The notes beneath the pieces were generated by a model, which saw only the letters and a program-made list of their open reading frames with translations, did not search any database and had not been told where the DNA came from. The translations under genes and the position numbers were made by a program. Shown here one piece after another: positions 38,240 to 50,496 of a DNA stretch of 64,000 nt (the stretch's first letter is position 1; the number at the start of each line of letters is the position of its first letter). The stretch is taken from contig JAMXBB010000002.1 in NCBI GenBank assembly GCA_024138015.1, forward strand, positions 50,772,469-50,836,468, written 5' to 3'. Origin of the DNA: Lumnitzera littorea. Lineage: Eukaryota; Streptophyta; Magnoliopsida; Myrtales; Combretaceae.

Positions 38240-38925
38240 ATGGCTTTGTTGTTTTTATTTATTCTAAGGGTTTCTTTAATTTTCTTATTTGTGTACATTT
38301 GAATGGACGGTAGTCCCCACATTAATGCAACAATAAGTTGTTTCCTTTCAAGTCCTTTCTATAATGTTTTAACATCATCCCAACCTAATAACGATTTATG
38401 GATGACTAAGAATTTTAAAAGTTCAAGCCTATTCGGTGAATGAACTAGGCTAGTAGTTCTAGCCTAATATGGTCAATGAACTAAGCAAAAGGGCCTCATA
38501 ATTTCTAACATAATGTGGTTAACAAACTCTTTTAAGTCCACAGCTATAAGGGTTCACAAACCATCACCTTAATTTAACTTAGGATATGATTATAAAATCA
38601 TAAATGCTGGCAAATGCATTGTACTTAAGCTAACCAAATAAATATTGCAATAAAACATTGCAAGCAATATGTTGCACAAAGTAAAATGCACATAGCCAAT
38701 GCAAGCAATCATGCTTCACAAAACAAAGTTAAGTGAAGTTCAACAAAAATTACATAAGATAAGGTTGATATCCCAATCTAACGGACTTAAACATAACATG
38801 AATTTAGTTGGATGGTTGATCTATTACATTCTAGTCAGAGGAATTTAAGCAGGATCTTGGTTAGCTAGGGCATTTCCACCAAAACAGGTTCCTCTATAGG
38901 TGTAGGATCCACAGTAGAAATAAAG
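38240..38925. other. Tat element spacer between pol and antisense ORF
   Basis: No coding signal is seen. Irregular short repeats occur around 38430-38530 (GAATGAACTAGGC and CAATGAACTAAGC), comparable to the repeats in the same position of the first Tat element. Confidence 0.45.
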
Positions 38926-38929
38926 GGCT

Positions 38930-41490
38930 TGTTTGTTTACTCCTGATTGATACCCTCCTCTTCGACACCAATGTCTTCTTCTTCTTCATCGTCCTCACCA
39001 TCATCATCATTGTCGACATTAGTGAAGTTGAGGCAAGAGAGGTCATAATCAGAGTGTACTTTCAATACCTCTTCCCTAGCCAACTATACCCCTTCCAGCA
39101 ATTTCTTTCAAATAAGCTTCTTGTAATGCTTGCTCAGCGTCACAATCTTTAAGGCTTCTTCTACAAAAGCTTTTAAGGCTTGCTCCAACTTCGCAATCCG
39201 AGCTTCTAAGCAAGAAGAGTTGTCCTTCAAATTTTGTATCTCAATCTTTAACTTATCCTCCTCTTTGCTCATGGAGATGATGGTTTGACCCAAACTCCAG
39301 CACTTCTCTTTTCAGTCATGGAGTTAATTTCAGTTCCTCATTCTCCTTAACAAGCTCTATGTTTTGAGCTTTTACGGTGAGAAGTTCCTCTAAAACTTCT
39401 TTGTGAGCATTCTATTCAGATGCCAAGTGTTCCTTAACTTTTCTATTTCTATCTCAACTTTAATCCTAGCCTTCCTAACAGCCATTGTCTGCATTTTAGA
39501 GGCATTATAAGCTTCCTCCACTCTCTCCATACATGCAACTTTAGGTTTACTTAAAATGTTGAACAAGATCAAAGAGAACGAGAACATCACTTTCCCTCCA
39601 AATTAACATCATCGATGGCTATATTGACATATCCATTTGTTTGTGACAATAAGGGTTGAAGGGTTAATAGTTATAGACTCTTACAAAGCATATTAAAGCT
39701 TCATAAAAAATATTTAAAAATGTAGAAATTATATCATACAACCTTGTAGTTACTACTGCCTTCAAGCTACCACCATTCCTTACGAAGTCCATCTTTAGAA
39801 TTCTTTTTTCCTTAAGGAGAATAACTCCTTCAATTAAGGCTAAACACTTCAATCCATCTCCTAAAGTAGAATCGATATTGAGAATCCTCTTATTCCAATA
39901 TGGAACAAAGTCATAGCTATCCCCCTTTTACAAGACGAAGTCTACAAAAGGGTGCTAAAACACTCTTCATATGCATTGGAAGGGCTTGATGAGCATTATC
40001 TTTAAGATCCCCAGTTAAGCTATCCAAATCGGGGTCCCTATATCTCTTTGTAAGAGGGCCCATATCATGCTCCTAACCCTCTCTCTTCTTCAAGCCACGC
40101 AAAGAGGTTGGCTCATATGAAGTAGAGCTTAGATAGGTGAGTTCAACAAAGGAGCTTCAAGCTTTGTTGCCTAATTAGTGTTCTTAGCAAGTTTTCTTGT
40201 GGTTATCACCCTAGACTTAGGCGGCACTATCTTTTTCCCAATAACTTCAACAACATCCCTTTGCTACAAAACCTTTTTCTTCTCAACAGTTTGGATAGAA
40301 CCTTGTTTCTTCTTAAGGGGTACCACCTTGTTCAATCACAACCTTCATGGTATGCATATCCAATTTCTTCTTCTCAGCCTTTGCTTAAGCTAGTAGTTTC
40401 TTTGGGTCAACATCACCAGCACCCATATCTATAATAAAAGGAAAGGAACAAATTCAAAGTATGAAGTATAAGAAACTTACATAATCATACCAAGCAAAGA
40501 TTAGAGAATTAAGATCCCCTTATGAATCATCCTAATTGGCCTCTTACTACCAACTCAACTCAACACGATAAGAAGATTAAGCTGTACCTTCCTCTTCTTC
40601 ATCGCAGAAGATCAATTCTCCATTCACATATCACTAGATAATTATCTCAGCATCCTAGTAAAAGAATTTGTCATGCCACCTTTCTTCAATCTTCTTTGCA
40701 ACAACAACATTATTTGGAATTTGCTATGCCATCTTTCTTCAATCTTCTTTAGGCTCTGTCCATTTATTCTAAAAGTTTAGGTCCACTTCCAACTTAATTA
40801 ACATGAATTTGTCATGCTAGCTATGAATCTTAGACTCTAAACCATCCATGAATTTCTTCCTATATCAAGAGGTAGCATAAAACCACCCATCATTCATTGC
40901 ACTTTATTGTAAAAAAGTATCTAAAGAGCTACATAGTAGCTCAAACTTCCAACTCCTTGCAAATTATCTCAAAAGCGAAAATCTTATAGGTGTTCAACGA
41001 AAACATGCTCAGTGACACTTGAAAATAATTGAAAAAGGCTTTTTGAAAATCAGAAAAAGAGATACACAACTAAACTCAAAATACTTCAAATATATATGAA
41101 ATTCACAGTCGATGGGAAAAGAAACACTCTTATCCTTCCTTGGCTTTCTAAGCATCCATTCATTGAGGAATCTATTGAAGTAATCCCTATACTTAGCCAA
41201 AAATTGTTTATCAACACCACTTTGAACTCCATTCAATGCATCAACATTATACACAATATCATTGTAAAGATACGCTATAGATTTCCTATCCTCTCCATCA
41301 TCATGATAAATGTCCTTAGGCAAATTATTGATGTGAGCCAATTTCTCTTACCGATCTATGGCATCACTATAACTCAAAACCAAGCCACCAAAAGATGAAG
41401 TTGACCCTGTCATTTTATGAGGGGGAAAAGAAGTAGCCTCAGAACTAGAAGGAGATGAAGATGAATGAATCTTGCTCCTAGCCAAACTTG
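38930..41490 (-). pseudogene. Antisense ORF of the second Tat element
   Basis: Read from 41490 leftward, a globular N-terminal half includes the longest open stretch of the region (41009-41341: SIAYLYNDIVYNV, FPIDCEFHIYLKYFE). It continues through DGWFYATS and WHDKFMLIKLE (about 40760-40900), similar to the 'putative gypsy type transposon' proteins of plants. Then follow basic linkers and a long coiled coil (39108-39590: EEDKLKIEIQNLKD, CLEARIAKLEQALKA). It ends in an acidic C-terminus (DNDDDGEDDEEEE, about 38970-39010). It lies antisense between integrase and 3' LTR, the known site of the extra ORF in Tat elements. Several stops and shifts make it a pseudogene. Confidence 0.65.
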
Positions 41491-42036
41491 TCGCTTGAAA
41501 AGTTTGAGAGCTTTGAAAGAAGAGGAAGAAGAACGTAGCAAGGCTTAATTTGCAATATAATGCGACTAAAAAAGAGGAAGGATTAGGTTCTTAAGGGTTT
41601 TATAAAGATAGAAAAGGCATGATTTGATTTCTTGGGATTAAAATCTAATTTGATTGCAAGATATGTTAATGGAGAATACATGTATATTGCACAGATTCGA
41701 TGAATGTCACATCCTTGACAATTATAGAGTGTATAAAGGCAATGATAACTGACACAATAGTTGTTACGCACATGTACATTGGAAATGAACAAATAGGAAA
41801 GCAAAGAGTTGCGACCATTTAGTGGCAAGCTTGAATGTCACATGAAAATAAATTGGTATCAAACATGAAGTAAAGCTTAAGAAGTATTTGCAAACAACCT
41901 GGCAATCTTGCTCAAGGGCTACATAACCCTATAGAAAGCATCAGTTCAAGTACTTGTCTGCTTTGTTTGACACATTAAGGTTGCCTTAAGCTTACTCCTA
42001 TACTCAAATTCTAAACCTTAAGAGTTAAGGGACAAA
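41491..42036. other. Element spacer up to the polypurine tract
   Basis: No gene is seen; the minus frame 41583-41828 has no recognisable feature. It ends in GAGTTAAGGGACAAA (42022-42036), a purine tract directly before the LTR. Confidence 0.5.
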
Positions 42037-42628
42037 TATTGATAGTAGATTTTTATCCTTGTTGATAGCTACTTAGTATTTTGCTGAGCTGTCTCCAATC
42101 TAAGGTTTCGTTAAGTACAATCACTTTACTTGAGACTAAGTTCAAGGGAAGTCTCTATTAGGTTGACATAAATAGGCTAGCATCCTTACCACTGACCTAT
42201 TCTTAGAGCCTTAGTATCTCATTAGGCTTGGTTGTTTAATAAGCCAAAAGGCTCGGCCTACTCTAATCAAGCATTTGAATTTTAACGAATAGGCACAAGC
42301 AGTTTTGAAGCCATCAACTGATAACTGCATAACTACCCACCTCTCCTCATATTCTACACATAATGAAATTCAAAAGCTACCACATGTTTCAAACAATTAA
42401 GCTCCCTATCAGTATAGTTATAAGACAAATGCATATAAATATGGGATGCTAATTTCTATAAGAACTTTCTAAATACTTTGACGACAAAAGTAGTTATTCT
42501 CTTTTTCTAAACACTTAAATACTCTACTAACTTAGACATCAGAGTGACTACGTTAGACTAGTCCTAATACTTCCATAGCCTCATTTCTTTCCCCTTGTGA
42601 AGGAGTCATTAATCCTCACCAATTATGA
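42037..42628 (+). mobile_element. 3' LTR of the second Tat element
   Basis: It begins TATTGATAG after the purine tract, like the solo LTR at 9106. It has a TATA box (TATAAATA, 42434-42441) and the family motif CTTAGACATCAGAGTGA near 42530. The end (CTCACCAATTATGA) aligns with the TTCACCAATAACA end at 9571. It abuts a copia gag fragment on the right, so the element probably inserted into that copia copy. Confidence 0.65.
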
Positions 42629-43040
42629 GCAACAACATTAGGTTGATGCAACTATCCATATTGGTCACTTACTTCTCTCCACAAATCAAATGCAAACTAA
42701 GCAAACAAGAAGTTCTAAGACATATCACTAGTCATCGAATTCAATATCCAGTTATGAATTATGAAATCATGCCTCATCCATTTGATAAAATTGGTGGAAT
42801 CTTCATTAAGTCCTATAATTGATCCATCTATAAAATCTAATTTCAATTTCACTACTAATCCAATCTTTACAAACCTACTCCACAAAAGATAGTTAGTTCC
42901 ATTAAAGATTATGTTTCTGATTATGATAGATGAGTTATTAGAGGGAGAGAGGAATAGTGATCACTTGGATCTAATCATTTATCTTTTAATTCAATTAAAA
43001 GTAATTAGTGAAGAAATTGCTAAATACAATACTTGTAGCT
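42629..43040 (-). pseudogene. Copia gag N-terminus, cut off by the Tat LTR
   Basis: On the minus strand a decayed gag of Ty1/copia type runs from about 42930 to 42640. Recognisable pieces are LSFVEYVCKDW-like (the NYLLWSR block), KLKLDFIDGSI, FIKWMRHDFIIHNWILNSM and FDLWREVSDQYG. It needs at least two frame changes. It starts downstream of a primer site and LTR at 43041-43313 and stops at the Tat LTR boundary; the rest of this copia element is not in the window. Confidence 0.65.
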
Positions 43041-43313
43041 ATGATACCATATGAATTCTAAGATCTTACATGAGTTCTATACAAGAACTTTGAACACCAT
43101 GAATTTAATCACTGTTCCATTAAAGCTTGAGAGCATGAAAAGAAATGAGCTTTGAAAACTTGGTACCTTAACCTCTGTTCTATTACATGTACAAGTATTT
43201 ATGTTGATATACAAGAGACTAACTGATTCTAATCTTTATAACCAAGCTAGATGTACAAAATAAATAAATACAGAACTATGACGAATATATTCACAAAACT
43301 TATAAGCCTAACA
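43041..43313 (-). mobile_element. Copia 5' LTR and primer binding site
   Basis: Read on the minus strand, TGTTAGGCTT (43313) to AGAATTCA (43052) forms a 262-bp LTR with TG and CA ends. TATGGTATCATAGC follows immediately, a primer site for initiator tRNA-Met as used by Ty1/copia elements. The gag fragment lies downstream in the same direction. The pentamer outside the LTR is TAATT; its partner is not in the window. Confidence 0.65.
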
Positions 43314-43929
43314 TAATTTAGTGACAAATAGAACTCTAAAACTAATATTATTTCGCACAATAACAAAAGGGCAAAGTGAAATAACAACATAAATTTGAGA
43401 TATGATCATATGATATTAAAATAAAGTTGCATTTTTAAGGTCTTTAAAATATTTAATTGTTTAAAAGAATATGAGTGTAGAATGATAGATTATAAGTTAT
43501 TATGAATTAATTGGAATTACATTATATCTATAAGATTATGATTATACATCAGTACTATATGCCACAAAGTCCCTATATCTAATATTATATGAGGTATAAT
43601 GAAATCGAAACCTATATAATAAATTGATATGACATGTCAATGCTTGAAAACTATCCATCCAGTGGTTTTGATAAGTTTTCATGTTTTAACCGAATGAATA
43701 ACTACTGAAAGAATAGGATCAGACCCTCCATAGTTGTACGCGACATGGTTGTTTATTCATTACAATCATGCTCTAAATTATCTCTTGTTAATATATATAG
43801 TAAAAGGGATTTTATTGAATGTAAAATGAGACCAGTTATGAAGGAAAAAAATTGAAATGGAAAAAGGAAAATAGATGCCGTAAGTTATACATTTAAAATA
43901 TATATATAATATATATTTATTCAAAAATA
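43314..43929. other. AT-rich region upstream of RABA1
   Basis: No element or gene is recognised. It ends in an (AT)n stretch (about 43900-43946). It may hold distal promoter sequence of the Rab gene. Confidence 0.45.
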
Positions 43930-44690
43930 TATATATATATATATATGTTTTCATTTTTTATATGTTGAAAAATGGATCTTATAAATGGTTTCATACGTAA
44001 ATCATAAAATTATTTATGCGTAGATCAATCAAATGCACCGGAAGGGTGGAAAATTATGGAATTAATTTCTTTTTTTTTTTTTTGCCAGAATTATGGAATT
44101 AATTCGAAATTGAAAAAAGATGCGCCGTTATTCACATTGAATCCCGTAATAGTAGCTCCAGGAATCCAGCGAACTGGACAGCAGTCAACGGTCACTCTCA
44201 TCTCATTATTAAACCCCTCTTTATTTAAAATTAAAAAAAAGGGAAAAAATAAAAACACTCCCCTTCCGTCTCTTTTAAGAACCTCTCGGCCCCTCCCCTN
44301 CTGGCAAAAAAAAACAAAAGTATATATATATATATATGTTTTCATTTTTTATATGTTGAAAAATGGATCTTATAAATGGTTTCATACGTAAATCATAAAA
44401 TTATTTATGCGTAGATCAATCAAATGCACCGGAAGGGTGGAAAATTATGGAATTAATTTCTTTTTTTTTTTTTTGCCAGAATTATGGAATTAATTCGAAA
44501 TTGAAAAAAGATGCGCCGTTATTCACATTGAATCCCGTAATAGTAGCTCCAGGAATCCAGCGAACTGGACAGCAGTCAACGGTCACTCTCATCTCATTAT
44601 TAAACCCCTCTTTATTTAAAATTAAAAAAAAGGGAAAAAATAAAAACACTCCCCTTCCGTCTCTTTTAAGAACCTCTCGGCCCCTCCCCT
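43930..44690 (+). repeat. Perfect 370-bp direct duplication around an N, probable assembly artefact
   Basis: Positions 43930-44299 and 44321-44690 are the same, base for base as far as I compared them, including a T14 run and other homopolymers, at a constant offset of 391. Between them are one N (44300) and 20 bases. Those 20 bases, CTGGCAAAAAAAAACAAAAG, resemble the reverse complement of the T14-GCCAG stretch inside the repeat. The open frames starting at 44056 and 44447 are the same non-coding sequence twice. The right copy is continuous with the RABA1 leader and is probably the real promoter-proximal sequence. Confidence 0.8.
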
Positions 44691-44755
44691 GTAAAGTATC
44701 ATCATCCTCGTAATCACGATTATCTCTTTCTGTTATCTCTCTCTCTCTCTCACCT

Positions 44756-44764
44756 AAACCCTAA
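44756..44764 (+). promoter_or_regulatory. Telo-box AAACCCTAA in the RABA1 leader
   Basis: This exact telo-box lies 53 bases before the start codon, right after a CT-rich leader (TATCTCTCTCTCTCTCTCAC, about 44733-44752). Such boxes are common near plant transcription starts, often in genes of growing cells. A role here is inferred only. Confidence 0.45.
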
Positions 44765-44816
44765 TCTCAAAATCCCTACACAGAGAGACAGAGATTTTCT
44801 TATTCCAGTGTTTCAC

Positions 44817-47800
44817 ATGGCCAGTTACAAAGCAGATGACGAATACGATTACCTATTCAAGCTGGTACTAATCGGCGACTCTGGAGTAGGAAAATCGAAT
44901 CTCCTTTCTCGATTCACCAGGAACGAGTTCAATCTAGAGTCTAAATCCACTATTGGTGTTGAATTCGCTACTAAGAGCTTGAATTTCGATGGTAAAGTCA
45001 TCAAAGCTCAGATTTGGGACACTGCTGGTCAAGAACGGTATAAATTCTTGTTTCCTAACTCATTTATTCATCGTTCATTAACATGTAGTCGCTCGTGTTC
45101 TTGTAATTGTGCTCAGTTGCTTTGCTGAATGTAATCGATTTTTTTTTTTTTCCACAGTGGAATTCGCATTTAGATCATAAATTTTTTTAAAATGCTATTT
45201 CATGAATTCATGCGTCTAAGCATTTTGATTGATGTTGAGGATAGCCTATGGGCTAAGCTACATAGCGTTTCATTGGGAAACAAAATGAGGTTATTGATAT
45301 TTTTGCCAATTGACAGCATGTGAATCGTCGTGCTATATTCGTGCTTTCGGTTTTGTTGATTTTTGAATGTGATTATCTTTTATAATCTTAGCGCTAATGA
45401 TCAGAAAGGAATCTTTCTTGACGTAATTGTGGAGTTTGCTTATTGTGCAAGCAGGCATAATTATGAATTTTCCTTCAATTCTAAAAACTGCCAACATTAG
45501 TGAGATATCCGAAATTCAAAAGATAGCATGCTTTTTTGGGTATTGTAATTCTTGACGGAATTGGTGGAGTTTGCTTATCGTGCAAGCGGGCATAATTATG
45601 AACTTTCCTTCAATTCTAAAAATTGCCAACGTTAGTGAAAAATCGGAAATTTCAAAGATAGCACGCTTTTTTGGGTATTGGGAATTATGGGTGGATTAAC
45701 TTTTTCTCGTTTATTTAATTTGTATGTACTTAAAATTTAGTGTTTGAAAAATTGTTTTTATTTATATTTTATCTATTTATGTTTCATAATTATGATAAAA
45801 ATAGTAATTAGAGTATTAGAATTAAGAAATAAAAATTTAAATACTTTTAAGAGAAAATTTTTTAGAAAATATATTTTATGTATTGAAAATGATTATTTTA
45901 ATTAGTATTTTTGTAAAAATATATTTTTACTTTTTTTATATCTTATTTTTGCTAAAAACAAATATTCAAGTAAATAAAAATAAGACACCGATAAAATGGA
46001 AAATAGATGAATCAAAATGAAGCTTTCTATAAAAAAAAACGGCACTGAAAAATAGCAAGGTTTTGTCCTTTAAAAATGAATGGCACTGTAAAATTTCTCC
46101 TCTGATGTATTACTATGCATGTCATTTGCATGAATAACACGTGTAATTATTTTTCGAGGCAGATTTATCATCTATTTTGGGGATTTTTCTTAACTGATTC
46201 AAAATTTCGGTGGCATATACATATCAAATACGGTGATCAACTGGCCTCAAAAAATAATTATACTTGAATCTTGATACAAACAATTTGACTTCTTACTACA
46301 TCGAATAAGAAATATTTTGGTATGAATATTCTTGAAGAAGCGAGTTGCAATAATTGTTGAATTTTAGGGTAAATATGTTATTTTGATTACCTCCCAGGGT
46401 GTTATTGTCATTTTCAAATGATTTGTATCCAAAATGGAAGCTTGAAATAGAGAAAGGAAAATGGTAGAAAGCGGGCACAATGTCCTGTCCTTTTTTATGA
46501 TTATTTCTGCCTCACGTTGACTACTATAACTTTAAGAGGTATTGATTTCAGCTAAGAAGGCCCACTAATGATGGATATAATCGAATAGTAAATGGGACAG
46601 AATTGGGTATACCGTGTTTATTCTGCTCAACATAACTGGCCAAAGGATTTGCAGGAGCTAAATACCTGTATAGACATAGATATCTAGCTAAATGTTGAGG
46701 TATTTTCTACAGTCTAGGGTCGAATTTAACTACTCTATGGATATCTATGTTGGTCTGAGCCGAAAATTGAGTGACAGAGAAAGGAAAAGCTAGAAAAACC
46801 AACATGCAAATTCTAATTTCAAAAATGATAATGGATTAATAAGACTAAAAACTATACATTGTCGCAAGCAATTTGCTTTTCAATTTCTTGTCTCTCTCAG
46901 AGTCCTCACATATCCATTCTGGCCACTTCATCATATTATAGTACATGTCCTGAATATGATTCTGTTTGTATAGGGTTTGGTACCCCTAAGGCAACTCTTT
47001 CTCATTTACCATTAAGAAGGAAAAAAAATATATATCAACAGCTTATTCAAGATGCCTTTTCATGAGTTGAATGCCAATCCTAGCATTTGGCATAAAAAGG
47101 AAAAAGAAAAAATGGATAGATGGAGGATTTCATGCTCAGTGATTAGCAACTAATGTACATGGGTCTCAGCAGTATGTCTAAATTTCCCATACACTGATGT
47201 CAGAAGATATACTTCTATTTCTGCATAAGGAGATGATGTCAGAAAATATACTTATATTTCTGCAAAGGACAGTGTCTCCCTAATGGCCTTTAAGTTTGTT
47301 TGCTGATGTCTTCCAATTTCTAAATCTGTCTCTCCTTGACGTTGTACCTTTGCCTTTTTTCCCCTATCAATGTACTTGATGTATTCTAATACTAATTAAT
47401 GCCTTTATTTTTTCCCGAGATTCTTCAACTTTCCTTATGCACTTTGAGTATCTGTTAACTCTCAAATGATTTCATTATTGTTTACGAAGGCTAAACAATA
47501 TCGGCTTTGTCCTTCTACATTATTTTTGTTGGCAAGCTAATAAAATAAAAAAAAAAAAAAGGACAAAAGGCTATTGATTTCTAATATGGTAAATTACACT
47601 AATCACCCTTGAAAATATTCGAAAGTACATTGACATGTCTATTTTTTGTAATTATGCACTTATACCCCTCTAACATGCATATAAAACCATGCTTGCATAA
47701 CTAAAGTTCAGATGTTTATATCCCTGTCTGCTGGTAACATAGAGTTGCTTTGTCAAGCTCTACTTTGCCTTGTCCAACTCTGCATTTTGTTCCCACTCAA

Positions 47801-48870
47801 CAAGCCAAACTGGCCATTGCATCGTTCTAACCAACACGGGCCTCAATGGATATAAGTTTGCAGTCAGCTCAATCTCCAGAAGTTTCCTCATTAGTTAGAC
47901 TCACCCCACATGTGCCCACCAGATTAATCCTACTCTTAAGTGTCATTATGGGTAGAATGCTGTAAACGAGACTTTGTAGCCTATTTGATATTTGATTGAT
48001 GCAAAAACAGCAGGTCTGGGGTAATTGAATTGCAACTTGCCCATTCGGCTAATTCCATGAATAAAATAAGTTGCTTAACTTATTAATGAACTCCCATTAG
48101 GACCGTCTGAGAAAATATTGGAAGACTGAATCTCCCTTAATATGGGAAGTTTTCAATCACTTACAGTGATCAAGGCTGACATGTAGAAGAATCTAATGGA
48201 ATTGTTGCCATAGTGATCTTTTTGAATGATTTCTTATTGCAGCTGCAAATCATGACATGAGTGCTTCAAAGTGGTGAAATCATTAAAAAAATTTTACTCA
48301 TTTTCCCATGTTCTTTCAGTGTCTTTTGTGCTGTATACATGATATGTGCATATGTTTGTGTGTGTGTAACATGTTGTTGGGCTCCATGGAATTAACATCT
48401 AAGTGAGGTCTTGATCATATTGCTGTCTTTACAGGTATCGTGCCATTACCAGTGCTTACTACAGGGGAGCTGTTGGTGCTTTGCTTGTTTATGATGTTAC
48501 TAGACATGCAACATTTGAGAATGTAGGAAGGTGGTTGAAGGAGCTGAGGGACCACACCGATCCCAATATAGTACCCATGCTTATAGGAAACAAATCTGAC
48601 CTCCGACATCTTGTGGCTGTTCCCACAGATGATGGGAAGGAGTTTGCCGAGAAGGAATCCCTATATTTCATGGAGACCTCTGCATTGGAAGCAACTAATG
48701 TGGAAGCATCCTTTACTGAAGTTCTCGCTCAGATATATCGGATGGTAAGCAAGAAAGCAGTTGAAGCAGGCAATAATGGAAGTGCTTCTGCTCTTCCAGC
48801 AGCAGGACAAACAATCAATGTCAAAGAGGATAAATCTGTACTGAAGAGAATTGGTTGTTGCTCAAGTTAG
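44817..48870 (+). CDS. RABA1: RABA1-type Rab11 small GTPase (two exons)
   Basis: Exons are 44817-45037 and 48435-48870, encoding 218 aa; the intron splits Arg74 (CG/G) with GT and AG ends, the position used by RABA genes. Motifs: P-loop GDSGVGKS (20-27), switch I Thr45, DTAGQE (68-73), YYRGAVGALLVYD (82-94), NKSD (126-129), ETSALEA (154-160) and the geranylgeranylated CCSS end (Cys215, Cys216). Family members cycle between GTP and GDP forms and direct vesicles at the trans-Golgi and recycling endosomes toward the plasma membrane and cell plate. I chose the ATG at 44817 because MASYKADDEYDYLFK aligns with RABA1 starts; the GTG nine bases upstream is not a plausible start. Length and all GTPase residues are normal, so it should be functional. 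Which RABA1 paralogue it is cannot be settled here. Confidence 0.95.
45038..48434 (+). other. Intron of RABA1 (3397 bp)
   Basis: It begins GTATAAATTC and ends TCTTTACAG. It contains a diverged 135-bp tandem duplication (45415-45548 and 45549-45683; GGAGTTTGCTTATTGTGCAA in the first, GGAGTTTGCTTATCGTGCAA in the second) and a smaller 39-bp one at 47195-47272. Short open frames at 46296-46478 (minus) and 46859-47065 have no recognisable product. I see no transposon ends in it. It is long for a plant Rab intron. Confidence 0.85.
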
Positions 48871-49740
48871 TGTAGGTAAAGCTTCTGGTTCTATAGCAGA
48901 TGTTCTTGTACATTTAACACACAGAATTTCCTATAATAAGTAGATTTTCTGATGTATTGCTTGGCAAATTATGGGAAAGTACTAAATGCAGGAAGTCTGA
49001 ACAGTCCTCCAAAATAAATAGAGCTGATTTTCTATTCCCTGGTTGGCCAATTAGTGCACCAGGCTAGCTAATTGAGAACTTATCAAGTGATATATATATA
49101 GGCACATATTTAAGTGATTAACATGCAAATATAGCGTCAAAAGATAATGTTTGAATACATGTGCCCGTAATGGGGGAAGAAAAGGGTAACGTGCATCTTC
49201 TACCTAAGTTGAAAGGATGCTTTTTCTTTTTGTGTTAAGCCTTAATGTTTTGCTGACATTTTGATGTCCCATCCTGCTTGCTATGCTCTTTGTTCTCTTT
49301 TCCCACTTGAAAGGTCGAGTCATTGTATTGCTAGCAGGTACGCCTGTTAGGTTGACAGTTGCACGGCAAACTTTTAATATTAATATGGGTTGCATTAATC
49401 CTATGGTCCGTGAGTCAAGATGGAGGTTTTCAAAGGTACATGGATATGCGTAAGCACTTCGTTATTAGTATATAACCTATAAACTTTCGGCTACCTGGGA
49501 AGTGTGATGAGAAACATTTCGAAAGCCCCTGTTCCTTGTGAAAAAACTTATCCACGATTGTGGGACTCTTAGTTTGAATAATTCGCAAGCTGGTTAACTA
49601 ATTTTAGCTAACTATTTAAAGGGAAGACTTTTGGGGACCAAATCTTTACCCATAACATTATTATTAATCATTGCAATCTTGTCCTTCTCCAATCATTCGT
49701 ATGCGAAACTCAGTATTAGGTTAACACTGTTCGTTTTAAT

Positions 49741-49813
<73 letters not shown>

Positions 49814-50496
49814 TCCCTCTCTAAATTAAAATAATTTGAAAATTGTGGAATCAAATCCACCTCTGTTAATTAAATTTTTTGTGAGCAATACTTTTATATG
49901 GGTGTTACAGTTTAAAAGGAAAAGTATTGTTGTGCTGAAGTGTTTTCTAAAATGTATTTGGAATCCTCGTAAGAAAATAAAAAGACGAGATATATAAAGG
50001 TTTAAGTACATAGTTGATAATTGGCTCCACCTGAATCAGACTAATAACTCTGTTTTTGCTTTTCGGCCTAATTAACAAAACTCTTTTCTTTTTTTCTTAT
50101 AAAGATAACAAAACTATTTTAAAATTACCTCGAACCAAAATCAACGGCCAAAAAGCGAAACGTTTTCTATTGTATTTAACGTTTACAATAAAAAAAAAAA
50201 AAGGAGAAAACTATAGGTTTAATTATTGGGTATCTACGTTTCTTTGATTTATTCAATGGAAGACAACGTCAAGAAACGTGCATCAGAAAGTTTTTGTTGA
50301 TAATTTTCATTATTGAATACAGCTCGAAATTAGAATACTATCCACAAGGCCACCAAAACAGCAGCCCCTTGAGAACTTTTTGTTTTTTGTGGTGTTGTCG
50401 TTTCTTCTTGCGCATTATGCGTCTATTCCATTAATTAACTAATTAATTAATGTATTTTCAATAATAACATAATAATAATGCTAAAATTACCTAACC
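48871..50496. other. Intergenic region between convergent genes
   Basis: It holds both 3' ends. AATAAA at 49013-49018, 143 bases after the RABA1 stop, is a likely poly(A) signal. A signal-peptide-like frame starts at a TTG at 49631 (SLPITLLLIIAILSF, then NHSYAK) and breaks off at a microsatellite; it has no ATG and is not called a gene. The minus-strand 3' UTR of WRKY occupies the right end. Confidence 0.6.
49744..49812 (+). repeat. Compound (CT)n(TA)n microsatellite
   Basis: About 23 CT units (49744-49789) run into about 12 TA units (to 49812). It is likely length-variable between individuals. A shorter (CT)n(TA)n tract of the same type lies in the WRKY intron at about 52950-52985. Confidence 0.9.

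Noticed and set aside
44056..44713. Two near-identical 88-111 aa open frames
   Set aside because: They are the duplicated promoter/leader sequence of RABA1, with no domain and homopolymer-driven composition.
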